64,000 nt of DNA from an uncultured Oscillospiraceae bacterium. GTDB lineage: Bacteria; Bacillota; Clostridia; Oscillospirales; Oscillospiraceae. Shown here one piece after another: positions 30,268 through 38,680 of the stretch. Every line of letters starts with the position of its first letter. Position 1 is the stretch's first letter. Under the pieces are notes generated by a model, which ran no database searches, was not told the origin of the DNA, and was given only the letters and a program-made list of their open reading frames with translations. Both the position numbers and the translations under genes were made by a program. Location: contig CAJUKH010000038.1 in NCBI GenBank assembly GCA_910587345.1, positions 166,284 to 230,283 of the forward strand, written 5' to 3'.

Positions 30268-32733
30268 ATGGCCCAAGCCGTAAAACCCAAGACAGAGGCC
30301 CTGCCGAGGCAGGATATCCCCGTTTTTTCACCCGATCCTCAAGTGGGGCTGGACCGAGAACAGGCCGCCCTGCGCCAGAAGGGGGGATGGGCCAACCTGC
30401 CCGTGGACAGCCCGACCAAGACGGAAGGAGAAATCATCAAAGAGCACGTTTTCACCTTCTTCAATCTGATTTTTGTGGTGCTGGCGGCGGCACTGCTTTT
30501 TGTGGGAGCCTATAAGGATGCCACCTTCCTGTTCATTGCCGTTGCCAACACCGCCATCGGCATCGTGCAGGAGATACGCTCCAAACGGACGGTGGACAAG
30601 CTGACACTGCTGGCCGCCGCCCGGGGCACCGTCGTCCGGGAGGGGGCGGAGGTGAGCGTCCCCACCGACCACATGGTCCGGGACGATATCGTGGTGTTTT
30701 CCGCCGGGGAGCAGATCACTGCCGATGCCGTGGTCCGCAGCGGCTCGGTCCAGGTGAACGAGGCCATGATCACCGGAGAGGCAGACCCGCTGGAAAAGAA
30801 TGAGGGGGACAGACTGCGCTCCGGCTCCTTCGTGGTGTCCGGCTCCTGCCGGGCCCAGCTGACCCATGTGGGGGCGGATTCCTACGCCGCCCGGCTGACG
30901 CTGGAGGCCAAAAAGGACGTGAAGGCAGGCCAGTCGGAGATGATGGCTTCCCTCACCCGACTCATCCGGTTCATCGGCTTTGCCCTTATCCCTGTGGGGG
31001 GTATCCTTTTCTGGAAGCAGTATTTTGTACTGGAGCTGGGGCTTCGCCAGTCGGTGACCGCCACGGTGGCCGCCCTCATCGGCATGATCCCCGAGGGGCT
31101 GTATCTTCTCACCAGCGTGGCCTTGGCAGTGAGTATGATACGTTTGGCACAGAAAAAGACGCTGGCCCAGGACATGAACTGTATCGAGACCCTGGCCCGG
31201 GTGGACGTGCTTTGTGTGGATAAGACGGGCACCATCACAGAGCCACAGATGGCGGTGCGGGAGGTGGTCCCGCTGGATGAGGAGGTCTACCCTCCCGGGG
31301 CGGTGGAGGAGGCGTTCAGCGCCTTTTATCAGGCGCTGGGGGCGGACAACGACACCGGCCGGGCCATGGCGGAGCATTTTGCCCTGCCGGTGGAGTGGCA
31401 GGCATCGGCTACGGTGCCCTTTACCTCTCAAAACAAATATTCCGCCGCCCTGTTTCCCGGCCATGGGGCCTTTGTGGCCGGTGCTCCCGAGTTTGTGATG
31501 GGGGAGCGGTATGCCGACTTGCAGGAGATGGTGGAGCCTTACCAGACCAGAGGCTACCGGGTACTGCTGCTGGCAGAGTATGATGGGGATTTTGACGGAA
31601 GGACTCCGCTGGAGGGAAGAAAGGTGAAGCCCATGGCTCTGGCCCTTCTCTCCAACCGCATTCGGGAGGAGGCTCCCGAGACCTTTGCCTACTTTGCCCG
31701 GCAGGGGGTGGCGGTGAAGGTCATCTCCGGCGACAACCCCCTTACCGTGGCCGAGGTGGCCCGGCAGGCGGGGGTGGAGAAGGCGGAAAAGTGGGTGGAT
31801 GCCGCCACACTGCAAAGCGATCAGGACATCTACGCCGCGGCGGCGGAGTACACCGTCTTTGGGCGGGTGACGCCGGGGCAGAAGCGGAAGCTGGTGAAGG
31901 CCCTGCAAAAGCAGGGCCACACCGTGGCCATGACGGGAGACGGCGTCAACGACGTACTGGCGCTGAAAGACGCCGACTGCGGCATTGCCATGGCCTCCGG
32001 CTCTGACGCCGCCTGTCATGCCGCCCAGCTGGTGCTGCTGGACTCCAACTTTGCCTGTCTGCCCCAGGTGGTGGCCGAGGGAAGGCGGGTCATCAACAAT
32101 ATCCAGCGGTCGGCGGCTTTGTATCTGGTGAAGAATATCTTTTCCTTCTTCCTGGCCCTGCTCACCATTGTGGTGGATATGCCCTATCCGCTGGTGCCCA
32201 TCCAGTTGTCTCTGATCTCCGCGCTCACCATCGGGATACCCTCCTTCTTTTTGGCGCTGGAACCCAACAAAAGCCGGGTCCGGGGCAGGTTTATGTCCAA
32301 CGTCTTGCGGGAGGCTTTGCCGGGAGGGCTTACCGACCTTATCATTGTGCTGGGGCTTCAGGTGTTTGCCTACGCCTTTGCGTTTCCCACCGCCTCTTTG
32401 TCCACTCTGTCCGCCCTCTGTGTGGCCTTTATCGGCCTTCTGGTCCTGTTCCATGTGTGCAGGCCCTTTGACTGGAAGCGGCGGCTTTTGTGGGGGAGCA
32501 TGACGGGGGCCATGGTCCTTTGCGTGACGGTGGAGGAGCTGAAGACCCTCTTTTCCCTGACCCGGCTGAACCTTCAGGAGACCTTGATACTGACGGTTTT
32601 CCTCATCATGTCGTTCACGCTGATGCGTGGGGTGCTGGCGTTTTTCCAGAAGGGCCGGCGGCTATGGAAACGGCTGAAAAAGGAAGAGAGAAGGGGACAG
32701 ACCCCGGAGGAGGCAATGAGCAATGAGAAATGA
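30268..32733 (+). CDS. cation-translocating P-type ATPase (CtpE-like)
   Basis: 821 residues. The phosphorylation site is DKTGTITE, the actuator motif is the TGEAD in MITGEADPLEK, the hinge is GDGVND, and helix M4 carries IPEGL. The stretch SVALAVSMIRLAQKKTLAQD matches the CtpE-like branch, for which calcium transport has been proposed in mycobacteria; heavy-metal CPx and N-terminal metal domains are absent. The acidic/basic N-terminal 40 residues are variable. Its last 11 bases overlap the ANT(6)-type gene. Confidence 0.85.
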   Translation: MAQAVKPKTEALPRQDIPVFSPDPQVGLDREQAALRQKGGWANLPVDSPTKTEGEIIKEHVFTFFNLIFVVLAAALLFVGAYKDATFLFIAVANTAIGIVQEIRSKRTVDKLTLLAAARGTVVREGAEVSVPTDHMVRDDIVVFSAGEQITADAVVRSGSVQVNEAMITGEADPLEKNEGDRLRSGSFVVSGSCRAQLTHVGADSYAARLTLEAKKDVKAGQSEMMASLTRLIRFIGFALIPVGGILFWKQYFVLELGLRQSVTATVAALIGMIPEGLYLLTSVALAVSMIRLAQKKTLAQDMNCIETLARVDVLCVDKTGTITEPQMAVREVVPLDEEVYPPGAVEEAFSAFYQALGADNDTGRAMAEHFALPVEWQASATVPFTSQNKYSAALFPGHGAFVAGAPEFVMGERYADLQEMVEPYQTRGYRVLLLAEYDGDFDGRTPLEGRKVKPMALALLSNRIREEAPETFAYFARQGVAVKVISGDNPLTVAEVARQAGVEKAEKWVDAATLQSDQDIYAAAAEYTVFGRVTPGQKRKLVKALQKQGHTVAMTGDGVNDVLALKDADCGIAMASGSDAACHAAQLVLLDSNFACLPQVVAEGRRVINNIQRSAALYLVKNIFSFFLALLTIVVDMPYPLVPIQLSLISALTIGIPSFFLALEPNKSRVRGRFMSNVLREALPGGLTDLIIVLGLQVFAYAFAFPTASLSTLSALCVAFIGLLVLFHVCRPFDWKRRLLWGSMTGAMVLCVTVEELKTLFSLTRLNLQETLILTVFLIMSFTLMRGVLAFFQKGRRLWKRLKKEERRGQTPEEAMSNEK

Positions 32734-33577
32734 ACGGGAGATGTTTGACCTGATCCTCCATGTGGCAAAGGGGGACGAGCGGGTCCGGGGAGCATGGCTC
32801 AACGGCTCCCGGGCCAACCCAAACGTGCCCAAAGACCGGTGGCAGGATTATGACATTGTCTATCTGGTGAAGGCGATGGATTCCTTTCTGGCCGACCACA
32901 GCTGGATCGATGTGTTTGGGGAGCGGCTGATGCTCCAGATGCCGGAGACCATGCGGGACCCGTTGGGGGATGGGCGGTTTACCTATCTCATTTTGCTGGC
33001 GGACGGTAACCGCATCGACCTGACCCTTGTTCCGGCGGAAAAGCCGGGGCTTTTGGGAGAGGACAGCCTGACGGTGCCGCTGCTGGACAAGGACGGCATT
33101 CTTCCCGCCTTCCCCGAAAACAGCGACCGGGATTACTGGGTGAAGCGGCCCTCGGAACTGGAATTTTCCTCCTGCTGCAATAATTTCTGGTGGTGTATCC
33201 AGAACGTGGCGAAAGGGTTGGTCCGAGGGGAGCTTGCCTATGCCATGACCATGTACCATACCGTGGTGCGGGAGGAGCTTCACCGGCTGTTGAACTGGTA
33301 CATTGGTACCGGGGCAGATTTCCGGGTTTCCCCGGGGAAGTGGGGAAAGTTTTATCAAAGCCATTTGCCTGAGGAATACTACATACAATATGAAAAGACC
33401 TTCTCCGGCCCCGGCTTTGAAGAAGGGTGGAAAGCCATGGAGGAAATGTGCCGGCTTTTTGCCGGCCTGGCGCCCCAGACGGCGGAAAGGCTGGGATACC
33501 TCTACCGGAAGGATGAGGAGGAGGGGATGCTTCGATATCTGCGCTGGCTGAAAGCCGGCGGGAGGGGAGAACCCTGA
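32723..33577 (+). CDS. aminoglycoside 6-adenylyltransferase family protein (ANT(6)/AadE-like)
   Basis: 284 residues, the full length of AadE/AadK. The nucleotidyltransferase motif is AWLNGSRANPNVPKD with the metal-binding pair in WQDYDIVYLV. AadE adenylylates streptomycin. It is translated from an ATG inside the end of the P-type ATPase gene, so it is a chromosomal, co-transcribed gene rather than part of a mobile resistance cassette; whether it confers resistance is unknown. Confidence 0.85.
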   Translation: MRNEREMFDLILHVAKGDERVRGAWLNGSRANPNVPKDRWQDYDIVYLVKAMDSFLADHSWIDVFGERLMLQMPETMRDPLGDGRFTYLILLADGNRIDLTLVPAEKPGLLGEDSLTVPLLDKDGILPAFPENSDRDYWVKRPSELEFSSCCNNFWWCIQNVAKGLVRGELAYAMTMYHTVVREELHRLLNWYIGTGADFRVSPGKWGKFYQSHLPEEYYIQYEKTFSGPGFEEGWKAMEEMCRLFAGLAPQTAERLGYLYRKDEEEGMLRYLRWLKAGGRGEP

Positions 33578-33631
33578 ACCGGGCAAATTTCACTTAAATA
33601 TGCACTGTTTTGCGAAAAAGGAGTGTTTTAC

Positions 33632-34369
33632 ATGGAAAAAGACTTTTACCTGCAAGAGCGGCAGCGGGAACTGGGCGGTACACAGGAGAGCCTGAAAAGC
33701 TATACCGCCCGGACCTATCTGCTGATGGGGCTGGGGCTTCTTATTACCTTTGCCGTGGCCTGGTTTTTCTCCCAGACCTATTATGGCGTTTATGCTTTGG
33801 CATATAGCTTTTATCATGTGTCTTTCCTTCATATCATCCTTCTGGTGGCGGAACTGGCGCTGGTCCTCGCCATGACATCCTTCCTCCACAAGATGTCGGT
33901 GGGGGCGGCGGTGGCCTGTTTTGTGCTGTATGCGGCGCTGACGGGGCTGACCTTTACGGTCTATTTTCTTCTTTATGATCTTGAGAGCATGATCCTGGTG
34001 TTTGGCGGCACCGCCCTCTATTTTGGCGGTATGGCGGCCTTTGGGCATTTTACCTGGGTCGATTTGACCCGGCGGCGCAATCTGCTGCTGGGAGGGCTGG
34101 GATTTCTAATTCTGGCCAATGTGCTGATGATGCTGCTCCCGGGGCTTCAGATATGGGAACAGGTGATGTGCAGCATCGGCATTGTGGTGTTTTTGGGTTA
34201 CACCGCCTATGATGCCCAGCGGGTGCGGGAATTTTACGAGATATATCAAGATGACCCCGATATGCTGAACCGGGCGTCCATCTATTCTGCCCTGGGGCTT
34301 TACCTGGATTTTGTGAACCTGTTTCTCTACCTGCTGCGGCTCTTTGCCCGGCAGCGGAACCGAAAGTAA
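33632..34369 (+). CDS. Bax inhibitor-1/YccA family membrane protein
   Basis: 245 residues with seven predicted membrane helices of the BI-1/TMBIM fold. The C-terminal GYTAYDAQRVREFYE carries the aspartate of the conserved di-Asp pH sensor. Bacterial members such as BsYetJ are pH-regulated calcium leak channels. ATG 33632 follows AAAAGGAG. It sits beside a CtpE-like ATPase gene, so two probable calcium-related proteins are neighbours (inference). Confidence 0.88.
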   Translation: MEKDFYLQERQRELGGTQESLKSYTARTYLLMGLGLLITFAVAWFFSQTYYGVYALAYSFYHVSFLHIILLVAELALVLAMTSFLHKMSVGAAVACFVLYAALTGLTFTVYFLLYDLESMILVFGGTALYFGGMAAFGHFTWVDLTRRRNLLLGGLGFLILANVLMMLLPGLQIWEQVMCSIGIVVFLGYTAYDAQRVREFYEIYQDDPDMLNRASIYSALGLYLDFVNLFLYLLRLFARQRNRK

Positions 34370-34495
34370 AAAATCGGGGGTTTTATCGGGAATTGTTGGG
34401 GAAAAGGTAGATTTTTGGTATCTTTTGTGCTATACTACAAAACCGACAGAAAAGAGGTCCCGGCAGAGGAAAGAGAGACAGAGAGGATGGATAGG

Positions 34496-34933
34496 ATGGA
34501 AAACGGCAATACTTTAGCTGGCTTTGACCCCAGGTCGGAGATGGGGAATCAGTCTCAGCTTTTCATCAATCTCCATCAGGACATCATCTGCACCACCAAG
34601 GATAAGCTGCAGCTTTCCCTGCAGCGGTTTCAGGCGGCGCAGGAGATCAAATCCACCGTTTCGGCCTGCGCCAGCCTGGCGCTGACTTTTCTGCTGACCA
34701 TTACCACCTCCACGCCCACCGATGCACTGGGTCTGCCGGCGTCGGTGTGGAATGCAGTGTTTCTGATCGCTTTGGCGGTGAGTGCCATCGGGGCCCTTTT
34801 GGGGCTGTTTCGGCTGTTCCGGACCAAAAAGGACCGGGATATCGAGACTTTTTGCGACAACATTATGCTGGGCAATGCGGTCCCCTTCAATCTGGCCGAC
34901 GGCAATGCCCGGTCGGCCCTGCTGGCCAACTGA
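34496..34933 (+). CDS. hypothetical protein with two membrane helices
   Basis: 145 residues. A soluble N-terminal part (about 1-50, predicted helical) is followed by two membrane helices (about 57-74 and 85-107) and a C-terminal polar tail. No family recognised. ATG 34496 is preferred over ATG 34487 on spacing from AGAGG. A terminator follows, so the gene is a separate unit. Confidence 0.6.
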   Translation: MENGNTLAGFDPRSEMGNQSQLFINLHQDIICTTKDKLQLSLQRFQAAQEIKSTVSACASLALTFLLTITTSTPTDALGLPASVWNAVFLIALAVSAIGALLGLFRLFRTKKDRDIETFCDNIMLGNAVPFNLADGNARSALLAN

Positions 34934-34937
34934 CAGG

Positions 34938-34970
34938 AAAAGCCGGCTGTTTTGCCGGCTTTTCTTTTTT
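34938..34970 (+). terminator. terminator after the 34496-34933 gene
   Basis: AAAAGCCGGC, TGTTTT, GCCGGCTTTTCTTTTTT. Confidence 0.85.
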
Positions 34971-35282
34971 CAAAAAAAGAAAAAACTCCCAGTTTTTTGT
35001 ACGCTTGAAGTTGGATTCCATGGGAACACTACCTTTGTCCGGTCCAAAAGAGAAACAGGGCTGGAAAAAAGAGAGAAAAAGCCACAAAACCCCCGCATAA
35101 AATGTGGGCAGGGCGGCGCTTGGCGGGTGGGAAAATCCTCCAAGCCAAAGCCGCTGTTCATTTCCAGCGTGCCCACCTTCCGTTCTGCCCATATTAGAGA
35201 TGGCGCCCACGGCGTCATCTCGATTTTTTTTGTCGAAATGACCCCTTGGGCGTAAGAAGGCAAATCTTATGGGGGTGGTCAG
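34971..35282. other. intergenic region before spoIVB
   Basis: No gene seen. GAGATGGCGCCC..CATCTC with eight T residues (35197-35231) is a second terminator-like hairpin. The bases around its T-run, TCATCTCGA and TCGAAATGA, are also nearly complementary. The rest shows no start codon with RBS and no recognised RNA motif. Confidence 0.45.
35197..35231 (+). terminator. terminator-like hairpin upstream of spoIVB
   Basis: GAGATGGCG, CCCACGG, CGTCATCTC followed by GATTTTTTTT. Confidence 0.55.
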
Positions 35283-36356
35283 TTGGAACGGAAGAGGAAT
35301 GGAAGGGCACAGGGAGAGCGGCTTTTGTGCTTTCGGGCACTGGCGGCGGCAGGGCTGCTGCTGGGCTGTCTGGGGGCAGGGCCGGCCCTGGCGGCGGAGG
35401 TGCCGGTGATGGGGCCGGCTGAGGTAAGAAAGGTGGTCCCGGTGGGAAAGGCGGTGGGCATCAAACTTTTCTCCGATGGGGTGCTGGTGGTGGGCTTTTC
35501 CCAAATCCCGGCGGCGGAGGGTTCTGTGGTCCCTGCCCGGCAGTGCGGATTGAAGGAAGGGGACATCATCACCCACATCAACGCCGCCGAGGTGGACACG
35601 GTGGAGGAGGTCCAGGAGCAGCTGGCGGAGATCGGCGGGGAGGAGATGTCCATCCGGGCCATGCGGGACGGAAAGACGGTGCAGGTCACCGCCCAGGCGG
35701 TAAAGTGTTCCACCGATGGCACCTATAAACTGGGAGCATGGCTGCGGGATTCCATGGCGGGCATTGGTACGGTGACCTACTACGACCCGGATACAGGGGC
35801 CTTTGGGGCGTTGGGCCACGGGGTCAACGATATCGACACGGCCCAGTTGATGCCTTTGGAGCGGGGCGGCGTTCTGTCCGCCAGTGTCACCGATGTGAAA
35901 AAGGGCAAAAAGGGGGAGCCGGGGGAGCTTCACGGTGTTTTTGACACGGAAGGGGAGGATATCGGTACCCTGACGGCCAACACGAGCCACGGCATTTTTG
36001 GTACGTTGACCACTGGAGAGCTGGCCGCCATGGAACCGGTGGAGGTTGCCGAAGCGGAACAGGTGAAAACGGGGAAGGCCATTATCTACTCCAATGTGTC
36101 GGGGGAGGAGGTCCGGGCCTATGAGGTGGAAATTACAAAACTCTTCCCCCATGCCGAGGATGGCAGGGATATGATGGTGAAGGTCACCGACCCCGCTCTT
36201 TTGGAGGCCACGGGCGGCATCGTGCAGGGTATGAGCGGCTCGCCCATCCTTCAGGATGGCCGGCTGGTGGGTGCTGTGACCCATGTTCTGGTGGGTGACA
36301 GCACCCAGGGCTACGGTATTTTGGCCCAGCGGATGATGGAGACAGGGGAAGCGTAG
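35283..36356 (+). CDS. spoIVB: stage IV sporulation serine peptidase SpoIVB
   Basis: 357 residues. Signal/anchor helix about 18-38; PDZ domain about residues 75-140 (GLKEGDIITHINAAEVDTVE); S55 peptidase domain with His179 in GALGHGVND and Ser318 in VQGMSGSPIL. In Bacillus, SpoIVB is secreted from the forespore and cleaves SpoIVFA to release pro-sigma-K processing. It starts at TTG 35283 after GGGGGTGG. The spo0A gene follows, the usual gene order in sporulating Firmicutes. Confidence 0.94.
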   Translation: MERKRNGRAQGERLLCFRALAAAGLLLGCLGAGPALAAEVPVMGPAEVRKVVPVGKAVGIKLFSDGVLVVGFSQIPAAEGSVVPARQCGLKEGDIITHINAAEVDTVEEVQEQLAEIGGEEMSIRAMRDGKTVQVTAQAVKCSTDGTYKLGAWLRDSMAGIGTVTYYDPDTGAFGALGHGVNDIDTAQLMPLERGGVLSASVTDVKKGKKGEPGELHGVFDTEGEDIGTLTANTSHGIFGTLTTGELAAMEPVEVAEAEQVKTGKAIIYSNVSGEEVRAYEVEITKLFPHAEDGRDMMVKVTDPALLEATGGIVQGMSGSPILQDGRLVGAVTHVLVGDSTQGYGILAQRMMETGEA

Positions 36357-36458
36357 GAGTAAAAGGGAGCAACGTGGGGAAACGGAGGGGCCGTGGGGTG
36401 AAAAAACCTCATGGTTCCTCTGTTTTCCGCTGATATCGCCTGAAAAATACCCTTCTAC

Positions 36459-36475
36459 TGTCGATAAGTGTCGAA
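36459..36475. promoter_or_regulatory. tandem Spo0A boxes upstream of spo0A
   Basis: TGTCGAA at 36469-36475 matches the 0A box exactly, and TGTCGAT at 36459-36465, 10 bases earlier, differs by one base. One-turn spacing suits a Spo0A dimer and autoregulation. Confidence 0.75.
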
Positions 36476-36588
36476 CGATTATTATCCAAAAAATGGCAAA
36501 AAGGGATTGCGTATGCTGTCTATTTATGGTAAATTAGTTGCAACCGGTAATAATGCATTGGCCAGGCAGAAGATTGGGGTTGTCAAAT

Positions 36589-37341
36589 ATGGAAAAGAAG
36601 AAGGTAATAGTGGCGGATGCCAGTGAGGAATTTCGCCGCCTTTTGGTGGAAACACTGCGGGGAGAAGGTGATTTGTCCGTAGTGGGAGAAACTGGGGACG
36701 GAGAGGCGGCGGTGGAGCTGTGCCGTCAACGGCAGTGCGATGTGCTGGTGATGGACATGATACTGGCGTCTCTGGATGGGGTAGAGGTGCTGAGCAAGGT
36801 AAGCGCCATGACGCCCAAGCCCAAAGTGCTGGTCATTTCCAGCTTTGCCAGCGGCAGTGTGGCCGATCTGGCGGCCGCCAAGGGTGCGGATTACTTTATG
36901 ATGAAGCCCTGCAGGACCTCCGCAGTGGTGGAGCGGGTGCGGCAGATGGTGACCGGCGCCCGTCCGGCGGAGGAGGATACCCGGGGACAGGGGCTGGAGA
37001 GTACGGTCACCGCCATCATCCATGAAATTGGTGTCCCTGCCCACATTAAGGGCTATCAGTACCTGCGGGAAGCCATTATGATCACGGTGGAGGATATGGA
37101 TGTCATCAATGCGGTGACCAAGGTCCTCTATCCCGAGGTGGCGAAACGCTTCGGCACCACGGCAAGCCGGGTGGAGCGGGCCATCCGCCACGCCATCGAG
37201 GTGGCCTGGGACCGGGGCGATCTGGAGACACTTCAGAAGTATTTCGGGTACACAGTTTCCAACGCCAAGGGAAAGCCTACTAACAGTGAGTTCATTGCCA
37301 TGATTGCAGACAGGCTGCAGCTGCAGAGAAAGCAGCAGTAA
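36589..37341 (+). CDS. spo0A: sporulation master regulator Spo0A
   Basis: 250 residues. The receiver has Asp10 and the phospho-acceptor Asp56 (VMDMI), the ISSFAS switch region and Lys in MMKPC. The DNA-binding domain is unmistakable, with TTASRVERAIRHAIEVAW as recognition helix region and IGVPAHIKGYQYLREAI before it. Two departures: the second acidic residue (Asp11 in B. subtilis, DD) is Ala here, and the usual MPHLDG after Asp56 is LASLDG. ATG 36589 has a weak ribosome site. Preceded by tandem 0A boxes. Confidence 0.96.
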   Translation: MEKKKVIVADASEEFRRLLVETLRGEGDLSVVGETGDGEAAVELCRQRQCDVLVMDMILASLDGVEVLSKVSAMTPKPKVLVISSFASGSVADLAAAKGADYFMMKPCRTSAVVERVRQMVTGARPAEEDTRGQGLESTVTAIIHEIGVPAHIKGYQYLREAIMITVEDMDVINAVTKVLYPEVAKRFGTTASRVERAIRHAIEVAWDRGDLETLQKYFGYTVSNAKGKPTNSEFIAMIADRLQLQRKQQ

Positions 37342-37423
37342 GGAGAGTGCGGACATATTTTCCGGCCTGGGATGGCTGCCGGGAGCAGACTTCTCGCCGG
37401 AAAACCTGTGAGCGACAAAACAG

Positions 37424-37456
37424 AAAGGACACCGCAGATTGCGGCGTCCTTTTTTG
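37424..37456 (+). terminator. terminator after spo0A
   Basis: AAAGGACACCGCAG, ATT, GCGGCGTCCTTTTTTG. Confidence 0.8.
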
Positions 37457-37574
37457 TTTCTCGCAATTCATTTCTGTGTTCCCGGGTAAAAAATGGCGTT
37501 GTCAAATAGAGTTCCCTAAATCCAAATAACCGTTCACCCGAATACACAAAGCAGGACGGGGGCTGCTTTTGAAT

Positions 37575-38603
37575 TTAATTGACAGATGTTTTACCGGCAA
37601 GGATATCCTGATAATCGGCCCAGTTTTTCCGCAGAAGCTGGGGAATGTTCAGCTCGTAGGGACACCGGGTCATACAGGCGCCGCAGTCCACGCACTGGTC
37701 GATTTTGGCCATTTCGGCTTGCCAATGGGGGGAGAGCCAGTTGTCCGAGGGGGCACGGCGGACCATCTGGGACATCCGGGCACACTGGTTGATAACGATG
37801 CCCACGGTGCAAGGGGCACAGTAGCCGCAGCCCCGGCAGAACTCTCCCAGCAGCTCCCCCCGGTCCCTGTTGATGACGGACTGCAGTTCTTCGGTCAGGG
37901 CGGGGGTCTCCTCAAAATAGGCCAGCCATTCCTCCAGCTCGGCTTCCCGCTGGATGCCCCAGATGGGGAGAACATTGTCATATTGGGCCATGAAGGCCAT
38001 ACAGGCTTTGGAGTTATTGAGCAGTCCGCCGGAGAGGCCCTTCATGGCAATAAAGCCCATGTTCTTCTCCCGGCACCGCTCCACCAAGGCGATATCCCGG
38101 TCGGAGGCCAGATAGCTGAAGGGGAATTGGAGAGTCTCGTACAGGCCGCTGTCCACCAGCTCCTCGGCGATGCCGATTTTATGGGCAGTGACGCCGATGT
38201 GGCGGATCAGCCCCTTCTTTTTGGCTTCCAGCATGGCTTCATACATACCGGTGCCGTCGCCGGGGCGGTAGCACTGATTGACGCAGTGGAACTGGTAGAT
38301 GTCGATGTGATCGGTCCGGAGAGCGGCCAGAGAGGCGTGAAGGTCCTCCCAGAATTTCTCCGGGGTGGTGGCCATGGTCTTGGTGGCCAGGAAAATCTGC
38401 TCCCGCTTGCCTTCAAAGGCCCGGCCCAGCTTTTCCTCGCTGTCCGAGTAGGCACGGGCAGTATCATAGAAAGTGAAGCCCCCCTCCAAAGCCCTGTGGA
38501 GGATGGTGACGGCGGTATCCATGTCGGCCCGCTGGATGGGCAGAGCGCCAAAGGCGTTTTGAGGGGTGGCGATGCCGGTGGAGCCAAGGGTGATGGTTTT
38601 CAT
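37575..38603 (-). CDS. aldo/keto reductase with C-terminal iron-sulfur domain
   Basis: 342 residues. An AKR TIM barrel covers about 1-265, with the catalytic Tyr in YDTARAYSDSE, Lys in FLATKT and His in YQFHCVN. The C-terminal part carries CRGCGYCAPC and CVDCGACMTRCP, which can hold [4Fe-4S] clusters. This AKR/ferredoxin fusion is common in anaerobic Clostridia; the substrate is unknown. ATG 38603 follows AAAAGGAGCG. Stands alone. Confidence 0.9.
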   Translation of the reverse strand: MKTITLGSTGIATPQNAFGALPIQRADMDTAVTILHRALEGGFTFYDTARAYSDSEEKLGRAFEGKREQIFLATKTMATTPEKFWEDLHASLAALRTDHIDIYQFHCVNQCYRPGDGTGMYEAMLEAKKKGLIRHIGVTAHKIGIAEELVDSGLYETLQFPFSYLASDRDIALVERCREKNMGFIAMKGLSGGLLNNSKACMAFMAQYDNVLPIWGIQREAELEEWLAYFEETPALTEELQSVINRDRGELLGEFCRGCGYCAPCTVGIVINQCARMSQMVRRAPSDNWLSPHWQAEMAKIDQCVDCGACMTRCPYELNIPQLLRKNWADYQDILAGKTSVN

Positions 38604-38680
38604 GGTGTCACGCTCCTTTTATTTGACTGACTGTTCTCATGATACCACTTGAAGTAAGGTGGAGGTCAAGAAAAAATTTC

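Noticed and set aside
32723..33577. ANT(6)-type gene as a recently acquired mobile resistance gene
   Set aside because: It overlaps the upstream P-type ATPase gene, matches the local base composition and has no insertion sequence or integron features.
34887..36284. Minus-strand open frame (465 codons) covering spoIVB
   Set aside because: spoIVB motifs on the plus strand are clear; the minus frame starts inside it with no ribosome site.
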